Positions 45,731 through 57,489 of a DNA stretch of 64,000 nt are shown here, piece after piece (within the stretch, counting starts at the first letter, position 1; each line of letters opens with the position of its first letter). This DNA comes from Plantago ovata. Taxonomy: Eukaryota > Streptophyta > Magnoliopsida > Lamiales > Plantaginaceae. A program made the translations under genes and the position numbers. The notes beneath the pieces were generated by a model. That model had not been told where the DNA came from and ran no database searches. It saw nothing but the letters and a program-made list of their open reading frames with translations. The DNA lies in assembly GCA_028274465.1 (NCBI GenBank), contig CM051456.1, positions 121,598,880 to 121,662,879 of the forward strand, given 5' to 3'.

Positions 45731-47180
45731 ACAAGGTATCATACTGTTCTCTCTTTAAGGACTGCACCAACCAATTTCTCCCAATTATCGTATATATGGG
45801 ACATAACTAATTAAGCTAGCTCCCGTTAGTGTCTTTCTGTTTTAGACCTTTAGCTTCGTTGTTGTTGTTGATGATAATTTTGGATTATTATAATGGTTGT
45901 TGCCGTGTCAAGGGAAGAACATCTCCGGGAAAAACCGTCCATTTTACAACGCCAACCGTTTGTTAAATTTACTAGCTTCAACGCGCGAATATGGCCAAAG
46001 TAATTAATACTTACTCTATTCGATTACGATTACGATATTCCTAAATAGGATTATATTATTAATAATTAAATTTTCCTAAGTTTTCATTTCACTCCTCAAA
46101 ACATTATTTTATTTATTTTTCTTTAATATGTTTTTTTACTCCTCGGAAAGTTTGTAAAACAAGGGACTATAAGACGGTATTTTTAAATGGTTCTCGGAAC
46201 CACCAACTCTGTGGTTTACTTTTCTTTAAAATTTTAAAAATTAAAAATTACAAATTGGTGATAGTTTTGAGAGTTTATATCAAATTGGTGTGACCTAAAT
46301 TCTTTCCTACAAATTGGTGAAAACTTTATCTCAATTTGGTGATAATGCTAATTTGTGTTAATTTCAGTAACTAAAATTCTTATATTTTCTCCAGCTAAAC
46401 ACAGTTTCTCTTAATTAGTCAAACTCTGACTAAAATTCCAAGCATCACTATCAACCGTTTCCTTCACTGGTTTTGAACAGACTGATTGTTACATGGTAAG
46501 TATAAAAACTTACGACAAATGTTTGCCCACAAAAATAGATGCTTGCTTAGAGATTCATATTCCGAGTTTGATGCTTGTTTGTACAAAAATTTAGGACAAC
46601 TGCTACCCAGAAAAAGAAAGAAAAGTTGATTGCTAATAGATGCATGACTCTACACTCCATCTTAAGGAGATGCATGTCGAAATAGAAGGTCAAATAATCA
46701 GTCAACAATGAATTGCACATGATGACTTCACACAACCCCATATACATTACAAACTTACGTACCAAAATAAGCCAAACACAAAACTCAAATATTCTCTATT
46801 CATATTATAACAATTGAACAAAAACATAAGCAGAGACCCCATAAATGTGAAAGCCATGAAAATATTGGAGGGTGGGATGCTTCATGCTATATGATACTAC
46901 AGATCATTCAAACGTATTACAAGAAAACAAAAAGAAATTGAGAAAACATTCAATCGGCTATTAATAGATAAAATTGAAGATAACTAATAAACTAAAATTA
47001 GGAATTTAATTAGTCTTACAAATTAATTGACTTTCTCTAATTATGTAAGGTTAAATTAGTCCACACATATATAGACACTACTTTGTAGGAAGTTTTACAT
47101 GTAGCACTAATTTGATAGAAACTATTAGGATCATCATTAATTTGTAATTAACCCTTTTAAAAATAAAGCAAATAAAAGTA
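45731..47180. other. Intergenic DNA, no gene seen
   Basis: Contains a short cluster of caaattggtga repeats (46240-46350, four copies at irregular spacing). No gene family recognised. Confidence 0.45.
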
Positions 47181-48174
47181 GGGGATTTCTATTTTTAGGT
47201 TGTTCGTACAGACCTGAGAACATGTTCCCAATAGATTGTTGCCACGTGGCAATTAATTTTATCTAGTCTTTTCTTTTTTGTTCAAAGTAATTTACATGTA
47301 ATTTTATGTACGATCTATTAAAAGTTACATTTTTAATTACAAAAATTCACTTAAAATATAAGTTGACTACAATGCCCTTTTTTATATATATACTTATATT
47401 GAATAATTTAATATTTTTCAAAATTAAAATTTTATTTTATTACATTTTTAAAAATCATACTAATCAATTAACCTTCGAATTAATCATCGTTGGTTAATTC
47501 AATTTAATTAAAATTAAAAAATAAACATGTTAATCGTTATTCATGAAGAACCCTAATCAACTTTCCCAACTTTATCTTCATCGGAGAAGAACAGTGGTCT
47601 TCACTGCGTCTTGGTCTTCATCGGAGTAGATCTTTCCACTACGTACGTATACTACTACTATTAGTGGAGATAACTATGCAAGAAACAACAGCATGAGATG
47701 ACAGAATTTATATCTACTACGTTTCGTCTTGATTATATTAATTGATTATACAAAGATGGGAAAGATGATGATCATCTTTCTCAGATTCCATTAGGTCCAA
47801 CAAGGGTGTGATGTAAAGCAGCATAATTCAATGTCGATCAAAATTAAATTGGGGAAAAATGGTTTATGAAACTGGGGAAGAACAAAATGAATTATAGGAG
47901 GAAATTGATTTTGAGATTTTGTTATTAATCATTAAGTAGTATGATTAAGACTTTGATTAAATGAGTTTCAATTCTAATATTATAATATTTTTAAAGTATT
48001 TTTATTTTCTTAATATATAATGAAAAAATATAAATTATTAAATTTAATGAAAAGGTTATGGGGTATAAATGTACATTCAAGATTTAATATTAAAATTAGA
48101 TTATTTATATTTAACAATTTAGTGGAGACATGTGTTCCGGTCGGTACGAATGCAATCTGAAAATAGAAAGCCCC
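47181..48174. mobile_element. Foldback element of about 1 kb with TIRs of about 50 bp
   Basis: The left end GGGGATTTCTATTTTTAGGT and the complement of the right end, GGGGCTTTCTATTTTCAGAT, are similar and the resemblance runs on for about 50 bp (ttcgtacagacc / ttcgtaccgacc; gaacatgt / aacacatgt). There is no transposase. A clean target duplication is not visible (ataaaagta versus ataataaaaagta). Long TIRs and AT-rich interior suggest a Mutator-like non-autonomous element. Confidence 0.65.
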
Positions 48175-48480
48175 ATAATAAAAAGTAATGCGAAACTTTA
48201 GAGGTAATTGCAAACAAAACAATCCTCGGGCCCACTGTTACACTATTGAGCCATGTTTTCCATCTATAAAAAGCCGACCCAAACGTGAATCGTTGTGAAT
48301 TCTCTATATCTTGTAGTCAAATTTCTCTCTGCCACAATCGAATCTTGCGATCTAGGTCCAAAACGGCAGAGTTTAAGATGATGGGTGCGGAAGCTGCTGG
48401 CCGTGGATTATACATTCCACCGGCCAAGATGGCGGCCAGGAATAATAGGATACAGATTGACGACGGCATCGAATATCAAG

Positions 48481-49369
48481 GGGAAAAAAGAAATTTTGGT
48501 CCCTTATGTCGACGTCCGCGGCGATATTGGTCCCGCTCTAGATGAACTGTGCGAATTGAGTCCTATTGTTGCGTATAATTCGCCGTATGGAAGCTCTGAG
48601 CGCCGGATTATACACACACCATTTCTCAGCTGCCATGTCAGTTGTATGCTTCCACCTAAGGCCAAGTCACTTCCACATCCTCTCTAAACACTTTCAAATG
48701 GCAAAAAGCACACTCCAAACACATGGCGACAAAAATTATCTTATGAGAAGGAAAATGGGTAAACATAGTGTCATAAGCTCCGAAACAGAGCTTAATCAAG
48801 CTCCATTAATAGAGCTTGATAAAGCTCTGAAAACAGAGCTGAACAAGCTATGTTATAGAGTTAATCAGCTATGGAACAGAGCTTGATTAGGCTCTGTAAC
48901 AGAGCTCTGTTAAGCTCTGAAAACAGAGATGAACAAGCTCTTTTATAGAGCTTAATGAGCTCTAAAACAGAGCTTGATCAAGCTCCGTAACAGAGCTTGA
49001 TTAAGCTCTGAAAACAGAGCTGAATAAGCTTATGTTCTGGAGCTTAATAAGCTCCGAAGAGCTCGGTTAAGCTCTTTAACAGAGCTTAATTAATGCTCTG
49101 GAAACAGAGCTTATCAATTCGCTGGCCAAAATTTACTCACTTCTTAGAAAAAACATAGCAAAGGAAAAACATAGCATATTTCCACAATTCTTAGAAAAAC
49201 AGAGCATAATTCTCAATTTCAATTTGTGAAGTCATTTTGTCCACCTCACCGGACAACTCAGCCAAAAACAAGCAAAGGAGAAAATAGGACCGTATTTGCA
49301 ATGTATAAGGAAAAAAGGACCAAATACGCGGCGGACCGAGACACAAGGGACTAAAAATGCACTTTACCC
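48481..49369. mobile_element. Mutator-like non-autonomous element carrying AGAGCT palindromes
   Basis: 889 bp inserted in the CWC22 retrocopy. The left end GGGAAAAAAGAAATTTTGGT and the complement of the right end, GGGTAAAGTGCATTTTTAGT, can be aligned without gaps for about 53 bp at roughly 77 percent identity (both continue ...CCCTTATGTC / CCCTTGTGTC). The 9-bp flanks aatatcaag and aatatcaaa differ at one base, matching the 9-bp target duplication of Mutator elements. The interior contains the palindrome array 48772-49112. No transposase. Confidence 0.85.
48772..49112. repeat. Array of AGAGCT/AGCTCT palindromes
   Basis: About 15 units of roughly 22-24 bp, each built on AGAGCTTGATCAAGCTCT-like self-complementary sequence joined by gaaaac or gtaac linkers. 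Because every unit and the whole array are near-palindromic, either strand can form chains of short hairpins. Base composition differs from the AT-rich surroundings. Confidence 0.9.
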
Positions 49370-50990
49370 AATATCAAAGGATGGCATGGAACAGCTTAAA
49401 GAAGAGTATTAATGATTTAGTAAACAAATTGAGCGTCTCTAATATCAAACACATTATCCCTGAGCTATTCTCTGAAAACCTAATTAGGGGGCGAGGATTA
49501 TTTTGCCGTTCAATCATCAAGTCTCAATTGTCTTCACCAGGTTTTACCGATGTTCTCGCAGCATTAGTTGCAGTTGTTAACACTAAGTTCCCTGAAATCG
49601 GCCGTCTCCTATTGAGGCGTATTGTGTTGCAGCTTCACAGATCATTCAAACGGAACCACAAACTTCAATACTAATAACTTGCATCTATTAAGTTTATTGC
49701 TCACCTCGCAAACCAGAAGGTCGTTCATGAACTCATTGCTCTCGAGTTGTTGACATTGCTCCTGGAAAGGCCTAATGTAAATAGTGTTGAAGTTGCTGTT
49801 GGATTTGTTACCGAATGCGGTTCCATGCTGCAGGACCTTTCCCCACAAGGTTTGCATGGTGTTTTTGAGCGATTTCGTGGCATTCTTCATGAAGGACACG
49901 TGGATAAACGCGTTCAGTTTCAGATTGAAGGCCTCTTTGCATTGCGGAAAGCTAAGTTTCAGGGTTATCCAGCTGTTCGTCCTGAGTTGGATCTAGTTGA
50001 GCAAGAAGACCAACTAACACATGAAGTCTCTCTTCTGGACCATATTGATCCTGAGATTGCTTTAGATATCTTCAGGCCTGATCCACAGTTCACCGAGAAT
50101 GAGAAGAAATATCAAGACCTTAAGAAGCAATTACTTGGTGAAGAAGAAGAAGAAGAATCCTCGGATGAACGACATTCAGATTCATCTGTAGATGATGACT
50201 ACGATGAGGACTTGGAAGAGATGCAAATAAAGGATGAGACGTTGACCAATTTAGTGAATCTTCGGAGGACAATTTATCTTATAATTATGTCTGAGTGTTA
50301 CTTTTGAAGAGGCAGGGCACAAGTTACTCAAAATTAAACTGAATCCTGGACAGGAGATGGAAGTGTGCATAATGCTGTTGGAATGTTGCACCCAAGAGAG
50401 GACTTACTCTAGCTACTATGGACTTCTTGGGCAGCGGCTTTGTACAATAAACACGGTTTATCAGGCAAACTTTGAGAAATGCTTTGTTCAGCAGTACTCC
50501 ATGATTCATAGATTGGAAACGAATAAATTGAGGAGCGTGGCAAAGTTCTTTGGGCATCTGCTTGTAACAGATGCATTGTCGTGGCATGTATTATCTTACA
50601 TACAGCTGACTGAGGAGGATACAACATCTTCGTCACGTATATTCATCAAAATTCTCTTCCAGGAATTAGATGTGGTCCTTGGTGTCCGCTTGTTGAATGA
50701 ACTCTTCAGTGACCCTGAAATGCAAGACTCTTTTGAATCTATTTTCCCCAGGTATAATCCAAAAGACACGAGGTTCTCTATCAATTTTTTCACTTGTATA
50801 GGCCTTGGCGGTATCACTGATAATCTAAGGGAGCATCTGAAGAACATGCCACGGCTCATCATACAACAACAGCAACAACAGAAGGCTAGTTCAACATCAT
50901 ACAACAACAGCAACAACAGAAGGCTGGTTCAAGTTATCATGGATCCAGTTCTATGCACCTAGCTAGGAAGAAGATAAGGACTAATAAATC

Positions 50991-51479
50991 CGATCCGATT
51001 AGTGAGTTGGTGAGGTTGAATTTTTCAACAATGATTTTTTTAACTAGAATTGATTATGTGATTCTGCAAAAAGTGATATTTGAACCAGGTACTGATGATT
51101 GATTTTGAGGCCTTGTTTTGCTTATGAGTTATGATGCTATCAAATTTTATCCTAAACTTTTGCATTCTTTCTCAACATGAGCTCTCTGAACTCTTCTAGA
51201 GTTGCTGCTGCCTTCATTATGTGATTCTGCTAGAACAAACTTGTTTTTCAACAATGATTTTTTAACTAGCCACTTGTGTAGTTAACAATGATTTTATTTA
51301 TTCCCAGGCCACTTGTGTATTTAATTAGTCTTAATGTACTGCCTTGATCAATGACTTGACTTGTTCAGAAATCTGAACCCTTCGCAATTTATAACAAGAC
51401 TATTTCAAGTGCACAAATTTCAACATTTATCTAAACCTTCTCATCTTTTTCAATCTCCCATTTAGTACAGAATCCAGAT
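50991..51479 (+). promoter_or_regulatory. Upstream region of the 51.5 kb F-box gene
   Basis: Holds the end of the CWC22 retrocopy flank and the promoter/5' UTR of the F-box gene. A repeated phrase (caacaatgattttttaacta) occurs near 51027 and 51248. No TATA box can be fixed. Confidence 0.3.
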
Positions 51480-52743
51480 ATGAACAATCAAGCATTTATC
51501 TTGAGTCTACCTTCAGAAGTCATCATTGATATCCTCTCAAGATGTACCACCAGATCCATTATAACTTGCAAATGTGTTTGCAAGAAATTTCTGAAACTAA
51601 TCTCTACTCCTGGATTTGCCAACTCCCAACTGCAAAACTCAACCCGTGGCCTAATTGTCTATCTAAGTCAGAGAGGTGAAACTCTATGCACCATTTACGA
51701 ATTCGATGATAGTCTCGGGCTTCAGCACCATGATCTTCACTATAACCAGGTGATGAAATTCGACCCCGACATTATATCTAGCTCAACTAAACCCAGCATA
51801 GGGATAGAGTGCTCATATAGTGGCTTGCTTTGCTTGAGGGAAAGTGAGAGCGTATTAGATGCTCTGTATGTTTGTAATCCAATAACCCTCGAGTACATCT
51901 CTCTTCCTGTGCTTGAAGGCAATGCTCATGGTTCCAGTATTGTCACGTATGGAATTGGAATGAGCTCGTTAACTGGCCAATACAAGGTGGTTAGGATTTT
52001 CCATGAGCTTGTGGCGGATCGAAAGAAGGTTTTGAGGATTGAGTGCATGGTCTATACCCTTGGGACTGGTTCATGGAGAAGTGTTGAGGCAAATGATCAG
52101 ATTTATCAGTACAGTCTTGGGCCTCCCAATGGAGCTTTTCTTAATGGGAACCTTCATTGGTTAGTAGTTTTTATTTTTCTTTTATTTTTTAACTATTTTT
52201 GGCCGGGAGGATCAGTAATGGTTCCTCAGGACCTCATTAGTACGAATGGTGACTTGAAGTTCATATTATGATCACAGGTTAGTTGAAGATTCAGAAGTGG
52301 CACAGGGGATCTCATGTTTCGACCTTGAGAAAGAAGTGTTTAAGCCATTCCCACCTCCACCTTCGATAACATTTCAACTCATGACGACTGTGGGAGAGTG
52401 TTTATGTCTTTGTGATTATGGTTCGGATGAGGGAATCGTGATATGGATGATGAAGGAATATGGTGTTGCTGGATCTTGGACCAAAGATTTTGTGATTGGT
52501 ATGTACCAAGAACCTCAAGGGATAGATGCTGAAACATTTATGGTTTTGAAAGTGTTTAGAGATGGAGATATCTTGATGCTGCGAGAGAATAGTTCTCTGT
52601 TCTATTATTGCAAGGCGACTGGAGCTAATCAAGAGGTTGATGTGTTTGGGCGGGATGAATATGGTTGGATTGACGCCCTGATTCACTCTCCTACCTTTCT
52701 TTCACTCAGAAGTTTCGAGCTGGAGAATGTAACTTCTTTCTGA
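51480..52743 (+). CDS. F-box/FBA protein with a unique 118-bp intron
   Basis: Paralog of the 40.9, 60.2 and 62.2 kb F-box genes; predicted SCF substrate receptor. Exon 1 51480-52159 and exon 2 52278-52743 join CAT TG/G TTA GTT (His-Trp-Leu-Val) to 381 aa. The F-box is FILSLPSEVIIDILSRCTTR. FBA landmarks: ALYVCNPITLEYISLPVLEG, YGIGMSSLTGQYKVVRIFHE, YTLGTGSWRSVE, NGNLHW/LVED, IWMMKEYGVAGSWTKDFVI, DGDILMLR and SPTFLSLRSFELENV. The intron (donor TTG/GTTAGT, acceptor ATCACAG/GTTAGT) falls in a conserved block that is continuous in all three paralogs. The sequence GGTTAGT occurs at both borders. If the intron is not spliced the protein ends early after HWLVVFIFLL. All coding landmarks are otherwise intact. 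Confidence 0.9.
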
Positions 52744-54190
52744 TCCACACTCATGTAGGTGCTTGAATTTTGTGATGTTCTCAAGTACGGTAATATAGCT
52801 AATAAGAGTTGTAATGAGCTGATCATCAGACCAGCAATTCAGCATATTTGTCGAGTCAAGAATATGTAGAATGTTAGGAACATGATGAGCATGTTTTAGC
52901 TTTGTAAGCTTGGTTTTTCATCTGTTTGATATGTCCAACTCTTTCTTATATCGTGTCCAGGTTTTCTTATTCGATCATTTCTATCGAGTCACTGCTACAG
53001 ATCATTATTTACTGGTATTGATGTTGTGTGGAGGTGGAAGAAGTGTGAATGTTTGATATCTTTGATTTCCAGGAATGTAGATCAGAACCATTATGGGTCA
53101 GTGAGAATAATAGATCATCTTTTAGCGTTAACCAGATCACATGCATGTTCTGAAGATGACAAATATAAGTAGTTTAAAGAAGAAACTAGAAAGGGCCTCG
53201 ATAAGTTAGAACATAACAGAATAAAAAAACACAGAATCAGATTCAATGTCCGTATCTTCCCTCCTTATCTCTCATTAAAAAAAAAAGGAAAAGAAAGGAA
53301 TACTTTTGTGAGTTTATCCATTTTTTAAAGGTTCTAAAGTTTAGATTACAATCTTTAAGTTATGAAACAACCCAATGCTTCTTGTAATGTTATGAAACAA
53401 ATCCCCATGTCTTATTGCATTATTTCCAAATTGTAAATTCCTAGCTTACAAGGGTCTTCCATTAAGGATCCAAATTCTGTTCAAGGCTTTCCAACATCTT
53501 GAGTCCTTGGCACTTGAAACTTAGCCTTTGATGCCTCATAACATGTCAAAACAAATCAACTACAGTCGTGGAATTTATTTTGACTACACACACGAAGTGG
53601 AGGAAATCAATGTTTCAAGAATGTTGCGCCAATGCACCAGTAATAATTGTGGATCTAACCAATAAAACATTTAAAACACTTCTTAAAAACTGCCTTAAAA
53701 TAGAAAATAGAGTAAAAAAAACAAAGCATACAATATTCTAAGGACCCCGACCTCTCATATCTTACTCCCGCACACCTACCACTCGGACACCCTTATATGA
53801 AAGGGTAAATATATTAGAGAATTGTATTGTTAACGGGTTACTCCACCATCCCACAACACTTCACCTGTTATAGGTTGGCACATAGTTTTGGAAATCTTTT
53901 TTGGACAATTATTTATTATAATTAAAAAATAGAGAAGTTAGGCTTTGTTTTTTTCATGTGAAAATTGATTATTTTAAGTTCAGTTCAGATCAATTCAGTT
54001 CAGTTCAGATTTGCTTAATAGTATTTTGTACTACAAATAAGTTCAATTCAGTTAAATTCAGACTTTTTTAGACGAAAAGAACAGGGCCTTAGTGGTGTAA
54101 GTAACTTTTTTTAGTTTTAATGGAGTTGTTAAAGTTAATTGTGGTGACACAATTGTATTATTATTGTACAAAATAATCTTTTTATATGCG
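52744..54190. other. 3' flank of the F-box gene; intergenic
   Basis: No gene visible. Short ttcagttcagat-type repeats occur near 53975-54010. Possible 3' UTR in the first 200 bp. Confidence 0.4.
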
Positions 54191-54745
54191 AGGTATAGTG
54201 CTGGTTAACGAGCCGAGCTGAGCATTGCTTGACTCGGCTCGAGCTCATTAACAACCGAGTCGAGCTGAGCATTGTTCGGATCGGCTCGAGCTCATTAACA
54301 TACGAGCCGAGTTTAGGCTCGACTCTTTAACGAAGCGAGCTTAATTACAGGATTGAGCTCGGTTCATTTGGCTCGAACTCGAGCTCGGCTCATATGTAAA
54401 AATACCATGAAAACACGTGTTAAAATATGAATAAGATATCAAACATTCAAGATTACACATTACAATGAACTCCCAAATAATAAAATTATCAAAGTTGAAC
54501 AAAATGCAAACAAAAGCATTTCAAGCCAATAATCTAAAACATAAATTATAAATCATAATACATAATACTAATACTACTAATAATAGTGTACATGATACTG
54601 GGACTAATCTGGTATTCATGAAACCATAGTTCGGCTCATTAGTGGAAGGAGCTTCAAGTTAGGCTCGCATCCTTATCGAGCGAGCTGAGTCGAGTCTTAA
54701 CGAGCCGAGCCCTTGTTAAGGCTCGGTGCGTGTAGCAACACTGGT
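54191..54745. repeat. GCTCGAG-rich dispersed repeat element
   Basis: Both ends are dense in cgagccgagc / ggctcgagctc motifs, with an AT-rich middle. The left part begins tagtgctggttaacgagcc and the complement of the right end begins cagtgttgctacacgcaccg, a weak terminal inverted repeat in hAT style. No matching 8-bp flanks found. The internal inverted GAGCTCG motifs make the ends self-complementary. Probably an old DNA transposon relative. Confidence 0.6.
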
Positions 54746-55128
54746 TTACTTTTTTTTTTCAATGGGTTAATTAGTTTGTAGGAGAGAAAAATTATGGCAA
54801 CCATAGAATGTTTTGTTGTGAGCAGGGGAGGTCGATAATTCTATATAGAATCAAACAAAATTAAATAGTCATGTTACGGCACGTTTTATTCCCTTGCCAT
54901 ATATTATGGTTGATGAAAATTCCTGCTACTTTGCATATGAGAGTGAAAATTAAGTTCCATTTTGGTGATGAGAATATTAGATCCTACTATCTAGCATTTT
55001 TACAGATTTTTTGGAATCTTTCATCAGCTATATAATGTTCCAATCAGCAGCACTCAAATTGTGCCATTCCAAAGTCCAATCACATACACAGTAGTTTAAA
55101 CAAAAACCCCTTCTTAGTCCATCCTTCC

Positions 55129-55796
55129 ATGGCTACTAACGGATGTCCCAGTTACTACCGTCTTTACTGCAAAAAGCAGGGTCCCGGAGGTGATTACTGC
55201 ATTACTGTTCGCAATGGAAAATTATGTCTTGCTCGTCCCAACAATGGGGATTGTAGTCAGGTTATACTTATTAACCTCATTAGCTAGATTTCGCTCTTAA
55301 TTGTATGTTATTGTAACTTGTACTTACAAGTTTTTGTTGTTATAAATGCACGCAGAGATGGTACAAAGATGCTACCTACAAGACTGGTTTTATGCTAGTT
55401 AACCAATCGGTTGGTATGGTTGTTAAACATTCTGGCAATGGTGTTCAGGTGAGTATTTTTTGTTCATTCTTGTTTTGAGAACAGATGACTACATATTTGA
55501 AGAAATAGTAACATTTTTGTACGTTTCTATATGCATGTATGTGTAAAAATGTACAGTTGCAATTAGTGCGCAAGCCATGCTCTGAGGATAAATCTGTTTT
55601 GTGGACGGAAAGTGCTGATGTTGGTTCCGGATACAGATTTCTGAAGACAGTGAGTGATGGTAGCCTGGTTATGGACGCTCAGTACGCTGACATTAACGAT
55701 GGCACACTAGTTATATCTCATCCTAACAAAATCCACAATGAAGCCACTAGCGTCATAAATCAGCTCTGGAAACTTGTCCCTTGCTGTAAGTACTAA
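55129..55796 (+). CDS. Euonymus-type (EUL) ricin B-like lectin
   Basis: Small carbohydrate-binding protein of the EUL family, nucleocytoplasmic lectins often linked to stress responses. Exons 55129-55260, 55356-55448 and 55557-55796, all GT-AG and in phase 0, give 154 aa, close to one EUL domain with almost no extra N-terminal region. Landmarks: ITVRNGKLCLARPNNG, RWYKDATYKTGFMLVNQSVG, VVKHSGNGVQLQLV, SVLWTESADVGSGYRFLKTV, SHPNKIHNEATSV and NQLWKLVPC, the ending equivalent to the Q-x-W motif. No signal peptide, in line with cytosolic or nuclear location. It is unusually cysteine-rich for the family. Sugar specificity cannot be read from sequence. Intact. Confidence 0.87.
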
Positions 55797-57489
55797 CTAC
55801 TCACAACATATACATATAGTATTGTCTTCTTTCTATATATAACACCCAAATGCTAGCTTAATTATATCCCGTACTGACAGATTAAGTCCCTGTTTGATTC
55901 GCATGCAAAAATCTGAACTGAATTGATTTGAAAAAGATATATTTGTAGTAGGCCTAATTCTAAAATATATATCAACATTGGAACTGATCATCATTGGTCA
56001 TATGGCTTTGCTGCAGAAATTTGTTCATCCATGTATACTGAACATCAAAGCTAGCTGTTGGATAATAAGAAGCATCGGTGCAAGTTTGACTATCTATGTT
56101 CGGTGTGTGTTGTGTCATATAATAAGGGGCATCTATCTATACAGACGGATGCCAATAGAATAGCCAAGCCAAGCATGGCTATCAGGCTATGTGTATGTTA
56201 TCGGTCTATATGTAATAAATTATCAAGTGCTGGTGCAATAAAAACAACAGTGTGCGTGTATCCTCAGTATTAGAAAATAGTATATAACTACTAATCCTAT
56301 ACTCACTAGAAATCGTATCACACCGTGCACATTCTACGTGTTGGCTCTACGAGTGATGGACCTTGGCGTTTTTTTGCCCTAGTGGTTTCATTTTCTTTTT
56401 ATTTTTTTGCATAATACGTCCTTGTTAGTATAAAATGATGAACAAAGTCTTCAACTTCGACCTAGATTTTTGCCTCTCTCAGAAACTGAGAAGAAAGAAG
56501 CGTGAATGAAGAAAACCTAGTAAAAATGAACATATACAAATCCTTAAGGGCAGCCTGCCGTACCACGCTATAGCATGGAGATCCACGCTATAACGTGCGA
56601 GAGCATTGTGCTCTCGGGAGTTCTTTATTTTTGGCCATCTTCTTCGATTCTCTTCAATTCTCTCTTCACTTGAATGCTCACGAACTGCACTTCATGGAAT
56701 CTCCAAAACGGACCAAATTGCAACAAATTGACTCTAAAGAGTGTAGATTCATGCAAAATTCTACACAAACACAATGTGGACGTGACTTATTCATAATAAA
56801 ATAATAAAAAAGTAAAGCAAAACGACAATAAAGGCTAGGAAGAAGAGCTAGAAAACATGTATAACAATATCGACATCATTCACCAACAAGTTTCCCTCTG
56901 TTACTTTAAAAGTTTCATGTTTGTTATTGTCAAAATAAGTTTGAAAAAATAATTAAAATAGAAAAAGGTTAAGAAATTTGTTATGAATGGTGATTTTATT
57001 TGCTTAACTACTTAAAGTTTAATTAGTTTGTGACCCCACAAACTTGTTTTGAATTTTTTTATTTTTAATTATTTAAAAATTATTTTGGAAGTAGGGAGTA
57101 GAAAAATTGTGATTGAAGTATTATTGACATTTCTGAATTTCTAAATGTTTTTAATGACATTTGTGAATGATTTTAAATTGTCACAAAAAATTATAATAGA
57201 CAATCATAAAACAATAATTTAGTTTCTTAGTATCATCACATCATCTCTTAAAAACATTAACGATGTAAAAACTGTGAATGTAAAGTTTAGAACCATACCA
57301 TACCGTAGAACCATCACAAGGGCCATTAGAACACCTAGAATGCATTATTAAAACCATAACATCAGGTCTTTGAACAAAAACACAGATCCTAGAACGAAAA
57401 CATGACTCCTTAACCTTACCGAGCCAGAAAGCATCGCATTCATAACCAAACCATAACATTATCTCTTAAAACCATAAGCTAGTTTTGGG
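55797..57489. other. Intergenic DNA, no gene seen
   Basis: Only short open frames (60-70 codons) on either strand, none recognised. Around 56550-56600 there are two copies of a cacgctata phrase. No supportable gene or RNA. Confidence 0.45.

Larger units (their letters stand above)
48378..50990 (+). pseudogene. CWC22 pre-mRNA splicing factor retrocopy, interrupted
   Basis: An intronless copy of the spliceosome-associated CWC22 gene. Segment 48378-48480 gives MMGAEAAGRGLYIPPAKMAA up to IEYQ. The insert at 48481-49369 splits the next codons, then RMAWNSLKKSINDLVNKL and NLIRGRGLFCRSIIKSQ (MIF4G domain) follow. Next come GFVTECGSMLQDLSPQGLHG, GYPAVRPELDLVEQEDQLTH and an acid-rich segment, then the MA3 domain (FVQQYSMIHRLETNKLR, DALSWHVLSYIQLTEEDTTS, SIFPRYNPKDTRFSINFF). 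Lesions: two adjacent stops near 49671-49676, a frameshift near 50290, and a 38-bp tandem duplication near 50863-50938 that shifts the C-terminus. The plant gene normally has introns, so loss of all introns indicates retrotransposition. No poly-A tail is visible. Confidence 0.93.

Noticed and set aside
49747..50962. Two real genes encoding MIF4G- and MA3-like proteins
   Set aside because: They are fragments of one intronless CWC22 copy separated by stops and a frameshift.
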